Counted from the first letter of the stretch, positions 47,157 to 59,489 are shown. The stretch is 64,000 bases of DNA from Timema cristinae (GCA_039000515.1 JBCFYV010011172.1:78831846-78895845), one strand, 5' to 3'. Translations and numbers: made by a program. Notes: generated by a model from the letters alone, not told the origin.

Positions 47157-47351
47157 TTAATGTGAAGTTTTTGCTTTCATCTCCTCAGCCAAGGCTAAAA
47201 AGTCTGGTGTATAGGTGGACAATGCCAATCTCAGACTATAGTCAGTGTGTTGGTATGTTAAATTCGAGCTATACTTAGTTTTTGTTTGTTTTAAATATGA
47301 AAATGCTGATTCGCATAAATATGTAGATCCAAAGCATGAATGTAAAAGCAT
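47157..47351 (-). pseudogene. hAT transposase C-terminal (hATC) fragment
   Basis: Minus-strand frame: CFGSTYLCESAFSYLKQTKT, KYSSNLTYQHTDYSLRLALS and TYTPDFLALAEEMKAKTSH, then a stop. The FGSTYLCExxFSxMKxxKxKxRSxLTDExLxxxLRLA pattern is the hATC dimerisation domain of the GTF2IRD2/SCAND3-type hAT group. An N-terminal fragment of the same group lies on the same strand at 52120-52680. Confidence 0.78.
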
Positions 47352-48051
47352 CTAGCCAGCCAATCATTAAATGAGGGATGTATACAGACTATTTAGTAAT
47401 TCATTTGTTGGTTTTATGGCCAAGGTCTACTCTTTAACTTCACTTCTAGTGATCGGACATTGAGACAAATTAATTAGACTAAAAGAAGAAGACTATACAT
47501 ATTTATTATATTGATAGAAAATAGTAAACATTCACAGATAATTACTTTACAAATAGTATAAATCACATATTAAAATACATATACTCTAGACTACAGATGT
47601 TTGTCTCGAGTTGTACGTTAAGTTACGTAAATCATGATCACACATCCACTTTCTTAAGTTGAGTGAATCCTAAGTGAACAATACGTTAAGTTAAAGTTAA
47701 GTTGATCGTGATCCCGACATTATTTCCAGCTCAGAGGGTGGGGGACACATATTGGGGGTATTATTGTCATTCTCTATAATCACTACTTATATAACATAAA
47801 TGTAGTCAATCTAATATTAACTTTTAAATATTTAGTTCGACACTCGGTTGAACATTAGTATAAATTCAAGATCTACACTTCACTCCAAATTGGTTTATGA
47901 ATAGGCCTACATACAATATGGTTATTCATTTTATATGATTAGTTAACACTTAATTCAAGTGAGCATTGACATCACCAAACACTTACTTCTTTCATTAACT
48001 ACCATACTATATACATTTTTTATTATAATATAATGATCTGTACAACATATA

Positions 48052-48324
48052 TTATATACACCTACATTTGAGAAATAATATTTCACAAGTATGTTTTAAG
48101 GTGAAATGGATAACTTGATAGATGGATGGATGGCCTTTCCCAATTAAAGTAAAAATATTTTTACCCGCCATGATATCATTTACTATTTGTTTCGTCAATC
48201 TAATATCATGCCTAGATTCACGGGTAATATTTTTCCCTTGGATAACATTTTCGGAGACACTACAAATAAGGGATGGTACAGCAGGAAATTTTAATTTGTT
48301 TTTCTTAGGCAAGTTTAGCAGTTA
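48052..48324 (-). CDS. Unrecognised open frame without ATG
   Basis: About 85 codons on the minus strand reading KNKLKFPAVPSLICSVSENV, IQGKNITRESRHDIRLTKQI and VNDIMAGKNIFTLIGKG, then a stop at 48052. The composition is protein-like. There is no ATG; an in-frame stop lies just upstream. It could be an internal exon (CCTAAG or CTTCAG upstream are possible acceptors) or a transposon remnant. No family was recognised. Confidence 0.25.
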
Positions 48325-49114
48325 GACCTGAAGGTCTTGTTCATAATCATCATTGAAAAAAATGTTCTGAACAAATAAAATACGAATAAGGATTACATTT
48401 TCCATCCTGTTCACTAGTGAATACATTTTCGTCTGACATCAGAATCTTTATTAAAGTATTTTGTATAAAACCATATCCCTTAGATGACTTTTATTGCACA
48501 TGGTAACGGTAGTATTGGTACGATACTTTTCCTAACTTCACGCATAAATAATAGGAAAGTTTACAAAAAAAACACAAACATTTACTATTCACAGTGACTT
48601 TGGTAGCATACTTGACATAAATAAGAAGCTAATAACGGGCACGACACCGCACAGTCACATTACTGTACTAAACAGAAGCAAGCTCGGCTAGGTCACGAGC
48701 CGACGTCACAGCAATGCCGCTCTAGGGTAAAGCTGAATGAAGGCCAGTATAGGGAACGACCCTACCTTTTACTTTGGTAACCTCAGTGAGCTCTATACTA
48801 TACTGGATGGACATACACACATCCTCGCAACGAACCAAATGTGACGCTTAAGTATGTCGTCTGCTTGGTTGCGAGGGGACATATTTAACCGTTTCTTTCA
48901 AAGTTCTTATGCAAAAACGTGCTTCTGGAGAATAAAAGTATTATTGTATGAAAATATTAAAGTATTATAACCCATTTGGCTGAAGACACCTTTACCTTAA
49001 AGGATAATACAATTCAGTTTTAAAGTTAACATTGTACAAATATGAATACAATCTTTAATATACTAAAATATGTAGCTATAGTTCATGTTATTTACATTCT
49101 GCCAAGACTACAAT

Positions 49115-49500
49115 ATATTTCAAGTTGGCTATTAGCTTATATTATAATATTGAAAGTTTGATAACTATAATGAAAAAAGGTATTATTATTTAGCACCGCG
49201 TCTTACTACCCGTTCGAAAAAAGGTAGCTTAAAACTTAATTATATTTGTTTGAATAACAAATTTTGTGTAGTAGTTTTACATTCAAACTATCATTTAGGT
49301 TATAGGTTTGTGGGTAATATGATCATATTACAATATATTTTAAGTTGGCTCTTAGCTTGTAGAGCCTATTGCTTTCAGAAGCCATATTATATTTAATCTT
49401 TATTAATTTTAACGAAATAAGGTAGCTTAGCACTTAATTACATGTTTTTGAATAACAAACTTTGTGTAGAAGTTCAAATGCTAATTTAGGTTAGACTTGT
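49115..49500. repeat. Tandem duplication of ~210 bp, two copies
   Basis: Copy 1 (49115-49310) and copy 2 (49330-49500) share ACAATATATTT(C/A)AAGTTGGCT, AAGGTAGCTTA(A/G)(A/C)ACTTAATTA and GAATAACAAA(T/C)TTTGTGTAG. Copy 1 carries a 34-bp SINE-tail insertion that copy 2 lacks. Confidence 0.75.
49183..49216 (-). mobile_element. 34-bp insertion consisting only of the shared SINE 3' tail
   Basis: The complement reads CGAACGGGTAGTAAGACGCG, GTGCTAAATAATAA. The 10-bp duplication AAAAAAGGTA flanks it at 49173-49182 and 49217-49226. The neighbouring tandem copy (AATAAGGTAGCTTAG at about 49425) shows the empty site. Confidence 0.88.
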
Positions 49501-51594
49501 AGAAAGTATTACTATTTTAGCCTACATAGACTTATTTAAATAAACAAGTTACGAGTGTTGAACTTATTATCCTCTTCAAACCTTTTACTAACGCATTTAT
49601 TTCATATAACTACTCATACATTGATATATCTCATATTCATACAAATTAACAAACTACGGTATATGAAAATGCCACATTACCTTGTTTGTGTGTAAGAGAG
49701 AAAAATATACCCGAAAGTTTTTTCTCTCATATACAATGGTTTGCAGAAGATAGATCGAAAATTTTAGTCACAGATGTCCATCCATTTATACAAAGATTAA
49801 TGAGTAACCTTGGATATAAGGCCCAATCAAGATAACCATATAAATCTTAAAATTTGAAATTTCTCAGTGGGTGTTGGAGAAACGGTGGGAGGGTAGTGGG
49901 AAGCTCTACATTTCCAAAACTAATACATTCAATTACTTCTTTATGTGATAAAGAACTTAAATTTGTTAAGTAGGTATGAAAACCAATGCAAATAAACATT
50001 TAAATAATAGTAATAATTATGAGATAAATCAAACTTCAGATAACCAAAATAATATTAACTCTAAATTTCTTAAAGCGAGTTGGGAAAAGGTGATTGGGAG
50101 ATGGGAAGGTTTTAAATATACAAACCTAATAGAAGAAACAACTATATATCAGTGCAATGTGTTATAAATTTGAAATTTGGCAGGCCGGTAAATGCACATT
50201 TCCAAATAACTATTAAGTCTGAACATTTTAAAATGGAACTCCAGGAAATTAAGAGGTGGGGGGAGAAGTTATAAAAAAACTTATAGGTGGTGTAGAAAAT
50301 TGAAATTCGTCTGGCAGGTAGAAGTATAACTAATAGATAACGAAATAAGTCTTAAAATTGTATGTTTAAATGGGCGTTAGAGAAATGATGATTGAGGGTA
50401 GAGGGAAAAGTTTCCAAAACTAATAGAACAATTTGTTTGGTAGGCTGAGGTACTTACAAGAATGATTCTTTCAGTTTATTTAATTATTTCTTTGAATTGT
50501 AAATTTAAACTATTTCTTTTGATGTTCATTGCAACAATACCTTCACGTAAAAGTAACCATAGTTAACGTGTTTGCAGTTATCCTAAAATGTAGGTATGTT
50601 TTCAGTTATTTTATGGTTTTGTGTGTAATTTAGTTTTGTTTATTAGATAGTAAATTTAAACTTTTTATTTTGGTTTTCAGTACAATGTATATGCGTAGGC
50701 AAGCAAATATTTATGCAAAGACTGCAAACATTTAAAAAATATATTTTGGTTCATTCTTACAGGTATTAGGTTAATATGTTACTTCATCCACATAAAAAAA
50801 AATCTCGCCTCACACGTATCTGAAATTGTGTTTTTAGTATTTTAGATCAGGGTTTTCCAAACTGTGAGGTGCAGCATCATTTTAACTGTGAGCCAATTGT
50901 TCACTTCCTCTGACTTGCTAAAGATTTGATTGACTGTAAAAAATTAATGTTCTATTTGAATTACAAAGCAATAAAATTTATTTTGATGTTTGCACCTACA
51001 TGCTATTTGTCTAAAAGTAATTTCTTAACAATTATGATAATTTTAATTATAGAAATCGACTGGAAGTATAAAAAGGCTTTCCTTTGTTTGTTGTAAAAAC
51101 AGAAGCTGACATGAACCATCTCTGTGTGGGGGGGGGGGAATCATTTTTCCAAATGACAAGTAGGCATAAATATTTTTATGAAATAATATTTATGTCATAG
51201 AATGTTAAAACAAACTTGATATTTATGAATATTTTCCAAAACCTTACTATTCTTAATATTTCACAAATGCTACAATGTTCTTATCAGAAATTATAGAAAT
51301 CAATGAAATAATAAGTGCCTCAATATTTGTATTTTAACGCTAAAAGTTATTTTTCTTCTAAGAAAGTGAGGCTTAACAATTACTTTTAATGTTCAAGTAA
51401 GGCTCAAGTGCATAAAGTTTGAGAAAATCTGGTTTTGATGATTCAATATAAAAAAGTTAATACACCCAACTTAAATGTGAGCGAAGCCGTGGGCAAACTC
51501 TAATAAGTTAATATAATTATAAAAAACATGAATGGTTGATTAATTCATTTAATAAAATTAATAAACAGGTATACACAGAAAGCCAGATAAAAAA

Positions 51595-51870
51595 AATACT
51601 TTGGCACTGAAAAAAGTTTAAAATTCAAAATAACACAAAATTATCAACATGAAGTGGCAACATTTATATGCTAATAATTCAAAACGGGTAGGGGTAGACA
51701 ACGTTTTCTTTATGGTAAAAACCGGTACAAAAACTAATTAAAAAATATGACATCGAAAAAAAGTTCAAAAGAAAACAAAATTATTAAAATGGAGTGACCA
51801 CATCTATATGCTAATTACTCAAAGAGGTTACAGGTATAAAACTTTGGCAATGCAAAAAGTTCAACATGCA
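51595..51870. repeat. Direct repeats of ~130 bp
   Basis: Blocks (A/G)GCACTGAAAAAAGTTTAAAA, ACACAAAATTATCAACATGA and TATATGCTAATAATTCAAA recur in diverged form from about 51740, and a third partial unit starts near 51845. Confidence 0.55.
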
Positions 51871-52119
51871 AAAGTGGTACTACAGGTTAATGGACGTGCT
51901 GCTATACCTTGGGCAGTAGTGGATTGATAGAAGACAAATGTATTTTGAAATGGTAGTATATACTATTTAACTAAACATTACACACCTTGCCATCTAGTAA
52001 CATCACTACAAATCATAACAAATGTTTCCAAGACAAACAAACACACTTAAATAAATGGCCTAAACATTAACTTCACAAAATTCATTTGGCCCAAAGTCAT
52101 TTGGTCTACACTTTAGGCC

Positions 52120-52680
52120 GAATACCGGGAACCCATCTGTTGACTCATCAAATAGCAAAAAATATGAAACACACGGGTTAATATATTTTAAGTCACTCAT
52201 TTATATTTTGGCTCATTTTTTCGATATGTCTCTTGACCGTATTCCGACACAATTGCAGATCTTGAAGGGGTTTTTTGGTTTCATTCTTATTCTTAAAATT
52301 TTCAAATAGAGAATACTATTTCCACAAAACTATCCTTGATACATTACCATCAGAAAAGGGTTTACATTTTGTTGCTAATTTATGACTCACTTGAAAGGAG
52401 GCGATGGTTGCAGTCTTTGATTGTATGGGTTTGTGAACATGTTTTACTGCGCATTCATAACATATTTAAGTGCCTTTAATTTTTTCTTTCTTATTTCACT
52501 GTTGGGTGGAAAATCAGTCTGATATTTACCATGCAGTGCTTTGAAGTGCCACTCCCAATTCCTCTTCTTTGGTATTGCAAATCTAGCAGCAACACTTTTC
52601 TTTAACCATAGCAAAAAAGTAGTCCAGTTCCCATTATTGATTAAACAGATAAGTTTTAGGTCTTTTTGGCACACTCATTT
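52120..52680 (-). pseudogene. hAT transposase N-terminal fragment
   Basis: The minus strand reads NWEWHFKALHGKYQTDFPPN, SEIRKKKLKALK (family form: NxERHFxxxHxxYxxxFPPxSxLRxxKxxxLK, a BED-like finger region). Further down, broken, comes YFLLFDESTDGFP near 52135-52190, matching the SLALDESTD block that carries the first catalytic Asp. Frameshifts lie between. It is the same hAT group as the C-terminal fragment at 47157-47351. Confidence 0.68.
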
Positions 52681-52839
52681 TCACAAAACTTCACCAAACG
52701 TAACACAATTAACAAAACAGTTCAAAGAACAAAAGCAACAGATAACTAATGTTTTGTATCTCACAGATATGCGAATGGTACTTGCGGGTGGGAGGCGTGA
52801 CGAAGTTGCAGGATACACTTTGTTAGAGACCTAGTTTCA

Positions 52840-53560
52840 TTCTGACTTCTATTGGGTGAGTGGTGAAACAATTCGCTCATGAAACGTTAGTGATGAATCG
52901 TTCTTCGAAAATCTCACTCAGAAGTTTCACAGAGTTGTTAGCTGTGTGTGCAGTAGCGCAATCTTGTTGAAACCAAGAGTAGGTGACTTAGTCCTAGTAG
53001 AGTTGGCTGATGAAATCGCGAAGCATTGAACAGTAATGGTCATTGTTTACTGTTTATTCAAAGAATAAAGGGCCAACAATGTCCGTCTGGAAATTGCAAC
53101 CCACATGCCAAGTTTATGGTCATGTAACAGTGTTTCATGTACAGCATGAGGATTCTCTGATGTCAACAGGTGTGTGTATTGTATGTTAACATAACCCTTG
53201 AGGTGGAACCAGACCTCATCGGTGTAGAAAGTGACATAAAAAATCAACAGTTTTAGTCTGAAAAAAATAAATATTGTAAGCCAGTCACAGTAAGTCATTT
53301 TTTATGATCCGGCGATTTCAATTCTTGCATCGCTGTTACTTTGTATGGAAAGAGTTTGTTTTTTCTTGGAGCGCTGTTGCAAGCTCGATACCTTCCTCTT
53401 GTGCCAACTTTCATAGTTATTTTGATTAACTCCTTGACATAAAGTTAGAAATATCCAACTTCTCATCATTCAATTTAGATGGACTCCCCCTTTGTTCATT
53501 GTCTAACACAGCCTGTTTCACAAAATATCTCAACAAGTCTATGAACTGCATTTAAATGAG
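52840..53560 (-). pseudogene. Tc1/mariner/IS630-type transposase pseudogene
   Basis: The minus strand gives, after a worn N-terminal helix-turn-helix region, DEVWFHLKGYVNIQYTHLLT (first catalytic Asp), ENPHAVHETLLHDHKLGMWV and AIS. YSWFQQDCATAHTANNSVKL follows with the second Asp, then FEERFIT. The block that should carry the third acid (usually a PPRSPDLTPxD form) is missing at the left boundary. Stops and shifts are present, so this is inactive. Confidence 0.72.
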
Positions 53561-53993
53561 GTACAGGTGTTTCTAGGAAGCTTTCAGCAAATTGGTCCTG
53601 CACTCAATTGGTGTAGCTATTGAAAAAACATATTTCTCAATTGAAATAACTACAGTGAGTACAAACTGAATCAAACACTCACAGCATTGAGCGGCAACCA
53701 CAGTCAAATGTCACAAAACAGCAGCACACTTCAATGGCAATTTCAATACTGACAACCAACCTCGCTGCCGTGCACTTTAACCTAAGTGCACAGCAATATT
53801 CCAAATGCACTGTATAATAAATTGAGACATTAATTATTCATGTTGAATGTAAACAGGAAATTCCCAGCATTTTGCCATATAAAATTGATTATTTGGTGCG
53901 AGGAAAAGAGGGGTTGGGGCTGTTAAAGTTAGGTACAGCTAAGTGAGTAAAAAAATCTTAAATAACACAGTTTTTAACTTTTGAGTTATGTCT

Positions 53994-54536
53994 ATACTAG
54001 AACCTTGTTAATCTGAACTAATTGGGATCGAAGCTTCTTCTGATTAGAAAACATTTGGGTTAAGGTGGAGTACTAGTCAGCGTGAGTTTAGGGCAGTATT
54101 TTTGCAGTTTTTATAGCACAAACATATTTTGGCCAAAAAATATTTGTGCTATAAAAACTGCAAAATTAATGCACTAAACTCGCACGAACTAGCACCCCGC
54201 CTTAAGCGGGAGAATGCAGGGATACAATATTTTCACGAATTTTAAATTACAGTCAGATGAGTTTAATAAAATGCTCATTTATTTAACTGATGTTTAACAC
54301 GTAATATACTATAATTATTTTTAGTTAAAGGGAAACACATTGTGTTGACCACAACATGTAAATATTAAGCATTTATTTCCAGATAACACTGTTTCTTACA
54401 ATTCTTTCTTAGCTTTAAGCTTGTTAACCAATAAATATATTTTCATTTGATTTAATTTTTCCCCTATTTTCCAAAAGTGGATTCGGACAATCTGGAAATT
54501 TGGACTATTGAGATACGGTATAGATCGGTTTTACTG
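53994..54536. mobile_element. pogo/Tigger-like MITE, interrupted by a TTAA MITE
   Basis: The right end GATCGGTTTTACTG with GATACGGTATA, and the left end TAGAACCTTGTTAATCTGAAC, resemble the CAGTA-AAACCT...TAATCCGAAC termini of pogo/Tigger elements. Internal motifs GATTAGAAAACATTTGGGTTAA and ATTCGGACAATCTGG echo the same family. It has no coding content. A separate element sits inside it at 54060-54205. Confidence 0.5.
54060..54205. mobile_element. 146-bp foldback MITE flanked by TTAA
   Basis: TTAAGGTGGAGTACTAGTC at the left and the complement TTAAGGCGGGGTGCTAGTTC at the right begin ~70-bp arms that meet at TTTTGGCCAAAAAA. The ends coincide with TTAA tetranucleotides (54060-54063, 54202-54205), the target of piggyBac-class elements. 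Confidence 0.82.
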
Positions 54537-54867
54537 TTTATTATTACGAGAATGTACTATAAAAGCTGGATTGAAATAGATAAGAGAAATAAACACAATC
54601 TTCCTTGAAAATTGATTGAAACACCCAACATAATTTCTTATCAAGTAATTCATTTGATCTCCATGCCTCTGGTTTTCTCTTTCCGGAATTTGTGTTTAGC
54701 ATTTCATTTTCAACAGAAAAAAAACCCAAGTCAAGGAGAGAGTAGTAAGGAGCACTTTTCTTTAAGTGGCTGACTAAATTGTGTTTGTGTTTTTATGTTC
54801 AGTTTGTAACCCATCTGTCCCTCTTTTATACCTTTCATGTATACAAAAAACAATTAACGAATTATTC

Positions 54868-55234
54868 TTAAGTTGCGGCCATAGGGGCACAAGTACTTTT
54901 AGTTTTTATAGAATTGGAATATTTGGGCCAAAATAAATCGAATATTTCTCCAGTATCAACATAGAATTTAGTTTTCTACACATGCTAATATCAACAGATC
55001 TTGAATATCGGTCAAGGGTGTCCTGGGATTTGGTCTAAACTTTTTAAATAATGAGAAAAAGTTTTGACAAAATTCCAGAACACCATTGATAGACAGTTCA
55101 AGATCTGTTGATATTAGCATGTGCAGAAAACTAAATTCTTTGTTGCTACCGGAGAAATTTTTTATTTATTTTGGCCAAAAATTTTCATTTCTATAAAAAC
55201 TAAAAGTACTTGTGCCCCTATGGCCGCACCTTAA
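54868..55234. mobile_element. 367-bp foldback MITE flanked by TTAA
   Basis: The arms begin TTAAGTTGCGGCCATAGGGG and TTAAGGTGCGGCCATAGGGG and run about 165 bp each (ACAGATCTTGAATATC against CAAGATCTGTTGATATTAGC). They contain AGTTTTTATAGAA and TTTTGGCC, as in the MITE at 54060, so the two are related. The ends coincide with TTAA at 54868-54871 and 55231-55234. Confidence 0.87.
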
Positions 55235-56340
55235 GCATTCTATATATTTTATCAATATATCCTTCATGGTTTAGGTCATGTATTTTCTGAAGGCTTATTT
55301 AATTGAGTCGGTGACTTTCACAACTGTCCTTATCCATCTTAAGTCATTTTTGGTAAAATGCAAAAAAACTCCTACCATGTTCATTACATTTAGTTATCAT
55401 TTAAAAAACCTCATTTGGCACTCAGAGAACCAGGTTTTTTTGACAATCATAAGAGAATAAAAGAATTCTGTTTATTTCTTTTTCATTAAGTTGGTTGTAA
55501 AATGCTTTATGAACCCTCACCTGGATGATATCAGATTTTATCTTTGAGCCTGTATTAGCTTGTTGAATTAACCTTTAAAATACAACCAAATAATATGTAT
55601 ATAATCCAGGAAAGAACAAAGTTAATGTTATTATTAATCACTACATTTACATAAATAGCGTGTCACAGTAAACGAGATGAGATACTGCAAGCTCTGGATA
55701 AGGACAGTTTTGAAAACACATGTGTAATCTGACATAGACTAACGCAGGAAAAGAAACGTTGTGACAAATAATTTTTAAGGTGGTAAGGAAAGTTTTGTCG
55801 AAAAAACTTTCTTGGGTAATGACAGCTTTGAAAAAGACTTCATATTTTAACACTAAATAAATAAAGGATAAGAAAGGTTTTGAAACATTTGAAGGATATT
55901 TTTAGCTGCAGGTATGCCAACTGAATAGTAATCCACCACTAACTCATTTTTTTTAAATTTTTGGATGGACAGTTTTGAAATTCACCGACTCAATTGTTTC
56001 ACATTATGAAAGTGTCTCAAGTATTTAAACCATAAAAATATGTTAATTTAGTGTATTGATGAAAATTTAACAAATAAAGGGGAAGAAAAAGAATCAAGTC
56101 TTTAATTAATTTGGTAATAATTAGTAAGGACTTTGAATTAATTTTTTCTTAATATGGTAATAATAAAGAATTTTCTGAAATGTGGCACCCTAAGCAATAT
56201 CAATATTAAATGTGGCCTTTTTGATAAAACGAGTTTGACACATCTGTTCTACAACGAGCTATCATCCGGTGCGGTAAGCGAGAAATTGGCCACGCAGACG
56301 TTTAGCTCTAACGCAATATTTAGTTATTACTTACTTATTC

Positions 56341-56490
56341 TATGGCATTAGGAAAGCTAAAGTTCATTGCCGCACTTACAAAAGTACGCCACCTATCCCT
56401 ATCTTTAGTTAGTTGTATCCAGTCCACCTCATTACACCCTATTTCTTTCAGGATGCATTCTAATGCTATCCTCTACTATGTGTTATTTCA
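56341..56490 (-). pseudogene. LINE ORF2 C-terminal fragment
   Basis: The minus strand reads ECILKEIGCNEVDWIQLTKD, RDRWRTFVSAAMNFSFPNAI and a stop. The DWIxLAxDRDxWRxxVxxxMNL pattern is the usual end of the polyprotein in several arthropod non-LTR retrotransposons. Only the last ~50 codons remain, as expected from 5' truncation. Confidence 0.68.
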
Positions 56491-57779
56491 AAATATGGTT
56501 CACGCCATAATAAAGTCAAAATATTCAGACATGGCTCTTTTTTCTTAACAATCCTATATCTCAAGTTTCATTAATAGAAAAAATGTGTGAAAATGTAACA
56601 TTATTCTATTCCCAACGACATTTTAATCATATTCACGGAGCTATGAGACCAGGCTTGTTGGAAAAGGGTTTTAGATTTAGTCTTCCTCTAACAAATACAG
56701 TAATTATTTGATAGGCTCACAACATAACATTATAAGATATTTGAGAACTAACAGCGAGATTTCCTTTTTGCCTCGAAATAAGAAGTTTCATAGTTTTTTT
56801 CCCTCTTTCTTATTTAAATGATTTAGGGTGGCTATAAGTGAAGGTTGAAAGAGAGTATAAGCTTATACATAATAGAGAAGTAGTTCCAGAAAACGTTGAA
56901 TTGTGAATATTATTTTAAAAGTAGGCCTATTTATCATATCTATCATAAGTGAAATATAAAGATCACATTACTTGATGTATGAATTCCTTAAAATGGTTTT
57001 AGTAACTTTTAACTGTTAAATACTGTTATTACTACCAGAATTTATGGCTAGAATGTACCTAAAACTTTTTTTACTTTTGAGTTCATCAGCATGACTGTAT
57101 TATATATCTTTTCTGGCCCTAAACCTAACAATATAAAATCACTACCTATACTTTGATATTTTCTTAAAAAAACATATGCATGCTGTCCAAAATATTCACG
57201 CTGGTCCTCTAACTTAGGTAGGTACACTATTCAAGTGTATTTAATGAATAATACATTTATATAAAATTAGAGAATATTATAATTTATAGCTTAGATACAA
57301 GTCAGGTAGAATCATTTATTGATACAACCAGAGCCTGGATAAGCTATATTATGTAAAACATAATTTAGATATTTTAGGTTCATGTTTAGACGATTACTTA
57401 ACTATGCAATTAATACATTAATTCTGCACTTATTGACACATATATATTTTAATGTTTTAACAATAACTTGACACAGTGGTGCAAACATATATTAACGTCG
57501 GCGAGGGTTGAGGGATTGGGAGCAAACCCTACACAGCCAGAACTAAATATCAGTTTGTAGGGGGACATAAGGAAAATGTTAAATGGCCCTAGAAGCGAAG
57601 AATTATTTTTACATGGTAGCTTATGGAAACTATTTACAAACATAAGTTCCAAAGTTAATCTTTCTTAATTTTAATATTGGTCCAGTGCGTGCTAGAGAAA
57701 TTTCTCCATCTGGTATTATATCTGACCGTAAGATTCATGAAAACCTAGTCTTAAAATATATTTTAGCTTTGTTGGGTGC

Positions 57780-58060
57780 AGCGAGAGTAAATCCGGTGCA
57801 TGTGATGCGGACCATTGGACGCTTACCTTTTTTTAGGGTGTAACTTTCGCAATAGACTGGATTGTCGATGACGAGATCGGGGTTCAAGTCCTGGCCCGGT
57901 GTACTGATAATTTCTTTCCTAAATGGTTTCCATTTTCCCTCCATGCATATGTGGGTTCACTTTGTCTAAATAAATTATTATCATTAATCCATAAGCGTAA
58001 TAAGTTCATATGCTTATAATCCGAGTGGGTAGAAAAACACGATGGAAAAACAACTAAATA
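57780..58060 (+). mobile_element. SINE family B, diverged copy
   Basis: B-box GGGGTTCAAGTCCTGGCCCGG, body AAATGGTTTCCATTTTCCCT and tail ATAATCCGAGTGGGTAGAAA are recognisable. The first ~70 bp of the head are highly diverged. Confidence 0.7.
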
Positions 58061-58204
58061 AATAAAGCACGTAGTTAAAATAAATAAACCTACTCCCTTG
58101 TTAGAAAAAAAACCCTGTAGATACACTGAATTAATATCAAAATGTACCCATATTTTTGTATCATCACTATCGCAATGGTGTAGTGAACTTGTTAATATGT
58201 CAGT

Positions 58205-58320
58205 ATACCTAACCGGGATTTGAACCCGGTCTCTTTGCTACCGGCAATTCAATGTAATACGCAAGCGAAGCTTTATGATCATACACACCACCGACGCGGG
58301 TAGCACTTCAGTGAATGAGG
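58205..58320 (-). repeat. tRNA-like sequence
   Basis: The minus strand has a perfect T-arm-like hairpin ACCGGGTTCAAATCCCGGT and an upstream GGTGGTGTGTATGATCA. The anticodon region does not fold, so this is a SINE head or tRNA pseudogene rather than a tRNA gene. Confidence 0.45.
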
Positions 58321-58689
58321 GAAGAAAGCCATGATCATGGTTACATGCTTGCATTTTATCAGTTTATTTTTAAGGTATATGGTATTAGCGTGAGCTAATT
58401 ACTTAATCATTATATATTATGCTAACTATATTTATAAGCGTAACCTAGGCGATACGATATAATCCTTAAGAAAATATATCATTTAATTGAATGATATAAT
58501 TTAACAAGTCAAGGGACCTTATCAAGAAAGAGATTTGAACATTATGTTAAATTAACTTTTTACCCTTCATATAGAGGAATTTTGGTGAAATTTCTTAAAT
58601 ATAGATAAAAACTTGCCCCTATTCCCTAAATCCTTGGTTGCATATTTAGAGAAATCGTGAATGCCCTTAACGGCCAGTGAGTTAAGTAG

Positions 58690-58965
58690 CCTCTTCTTCA
58701 GTGACCACAAGGTCTAACGCGCTACTCGCAAAATTGACTTGACTGCTGATAAATGAAGATCGGGGCTCGATCCCAGTCGGGTGGACTGAAGGTTAATTTT
58801 CCTTAATAGTTTTCCACTCTCACTCCACAAAAAAACGGGTGCAGTTCCTCTAAATTCAACCTTATTCATCCCTAAACACACTAGCGTAGTTAATATATAT
58901 ATCTATATTTATTTGTATAATTCGAACTGTTAGTAACTCTAGTATAACGCGGTGCTAAAAAAAAT
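58690..58965 (+). mobile_element. SINE family B, diverged copy
   Basis: Head ACAAGGTCTAACGCGCTACT, B-box GGGGCTCGATCCCAGTCGGG, body AGTTTTCCACTCTCACTCC and tail AACGCGGTGCTAAAAAAAAT are present. An AT insertion lies before the tail. Confidence 0.75.
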
Positions 58966-59489
58966 TAGAATTTGTAGCACTAAATATACAGGCTAGATTT
59001 TAAAATTATCTGTTTAAAAAACAATAATCCTTTATACTGTCGCTTATTGCCGGTTACTAATTTTACATAATATTTTAAAACTGTTGTCAAATTTCAAGTT
59101 TTAATAAAGGTCGCTAAGAAAATTTAACTTAATGATTTTCAACTCTTTCTTCATGAAAAAGCGAGTATATTTTCTCTAAATTATACCCTCTTCACCTCTA
59201 ATCTATTAATATAAAAACAAAATAGTTCATACGTGTAGACCGGCGCTCACTATCCTTTAATGTTGCATCCAGCGTTGCGGAATTAATTTAGACTGTTCAA
59301 TTCGTGATATTCTTTTATAAGGTTATCATTATTTCACGTTATTTTCACCTACATTCTTACTTTAGCAAACCCCACAAAAATATGTCAAGTAGTGCGAGGT
59401 TAATCTGACGGGTTGGGGGAAAAAATTATTTGAATGTAAACAAGGACAAGCGTGTATTGAATTAACTATTCTCTCACTTAGTCCACTCT

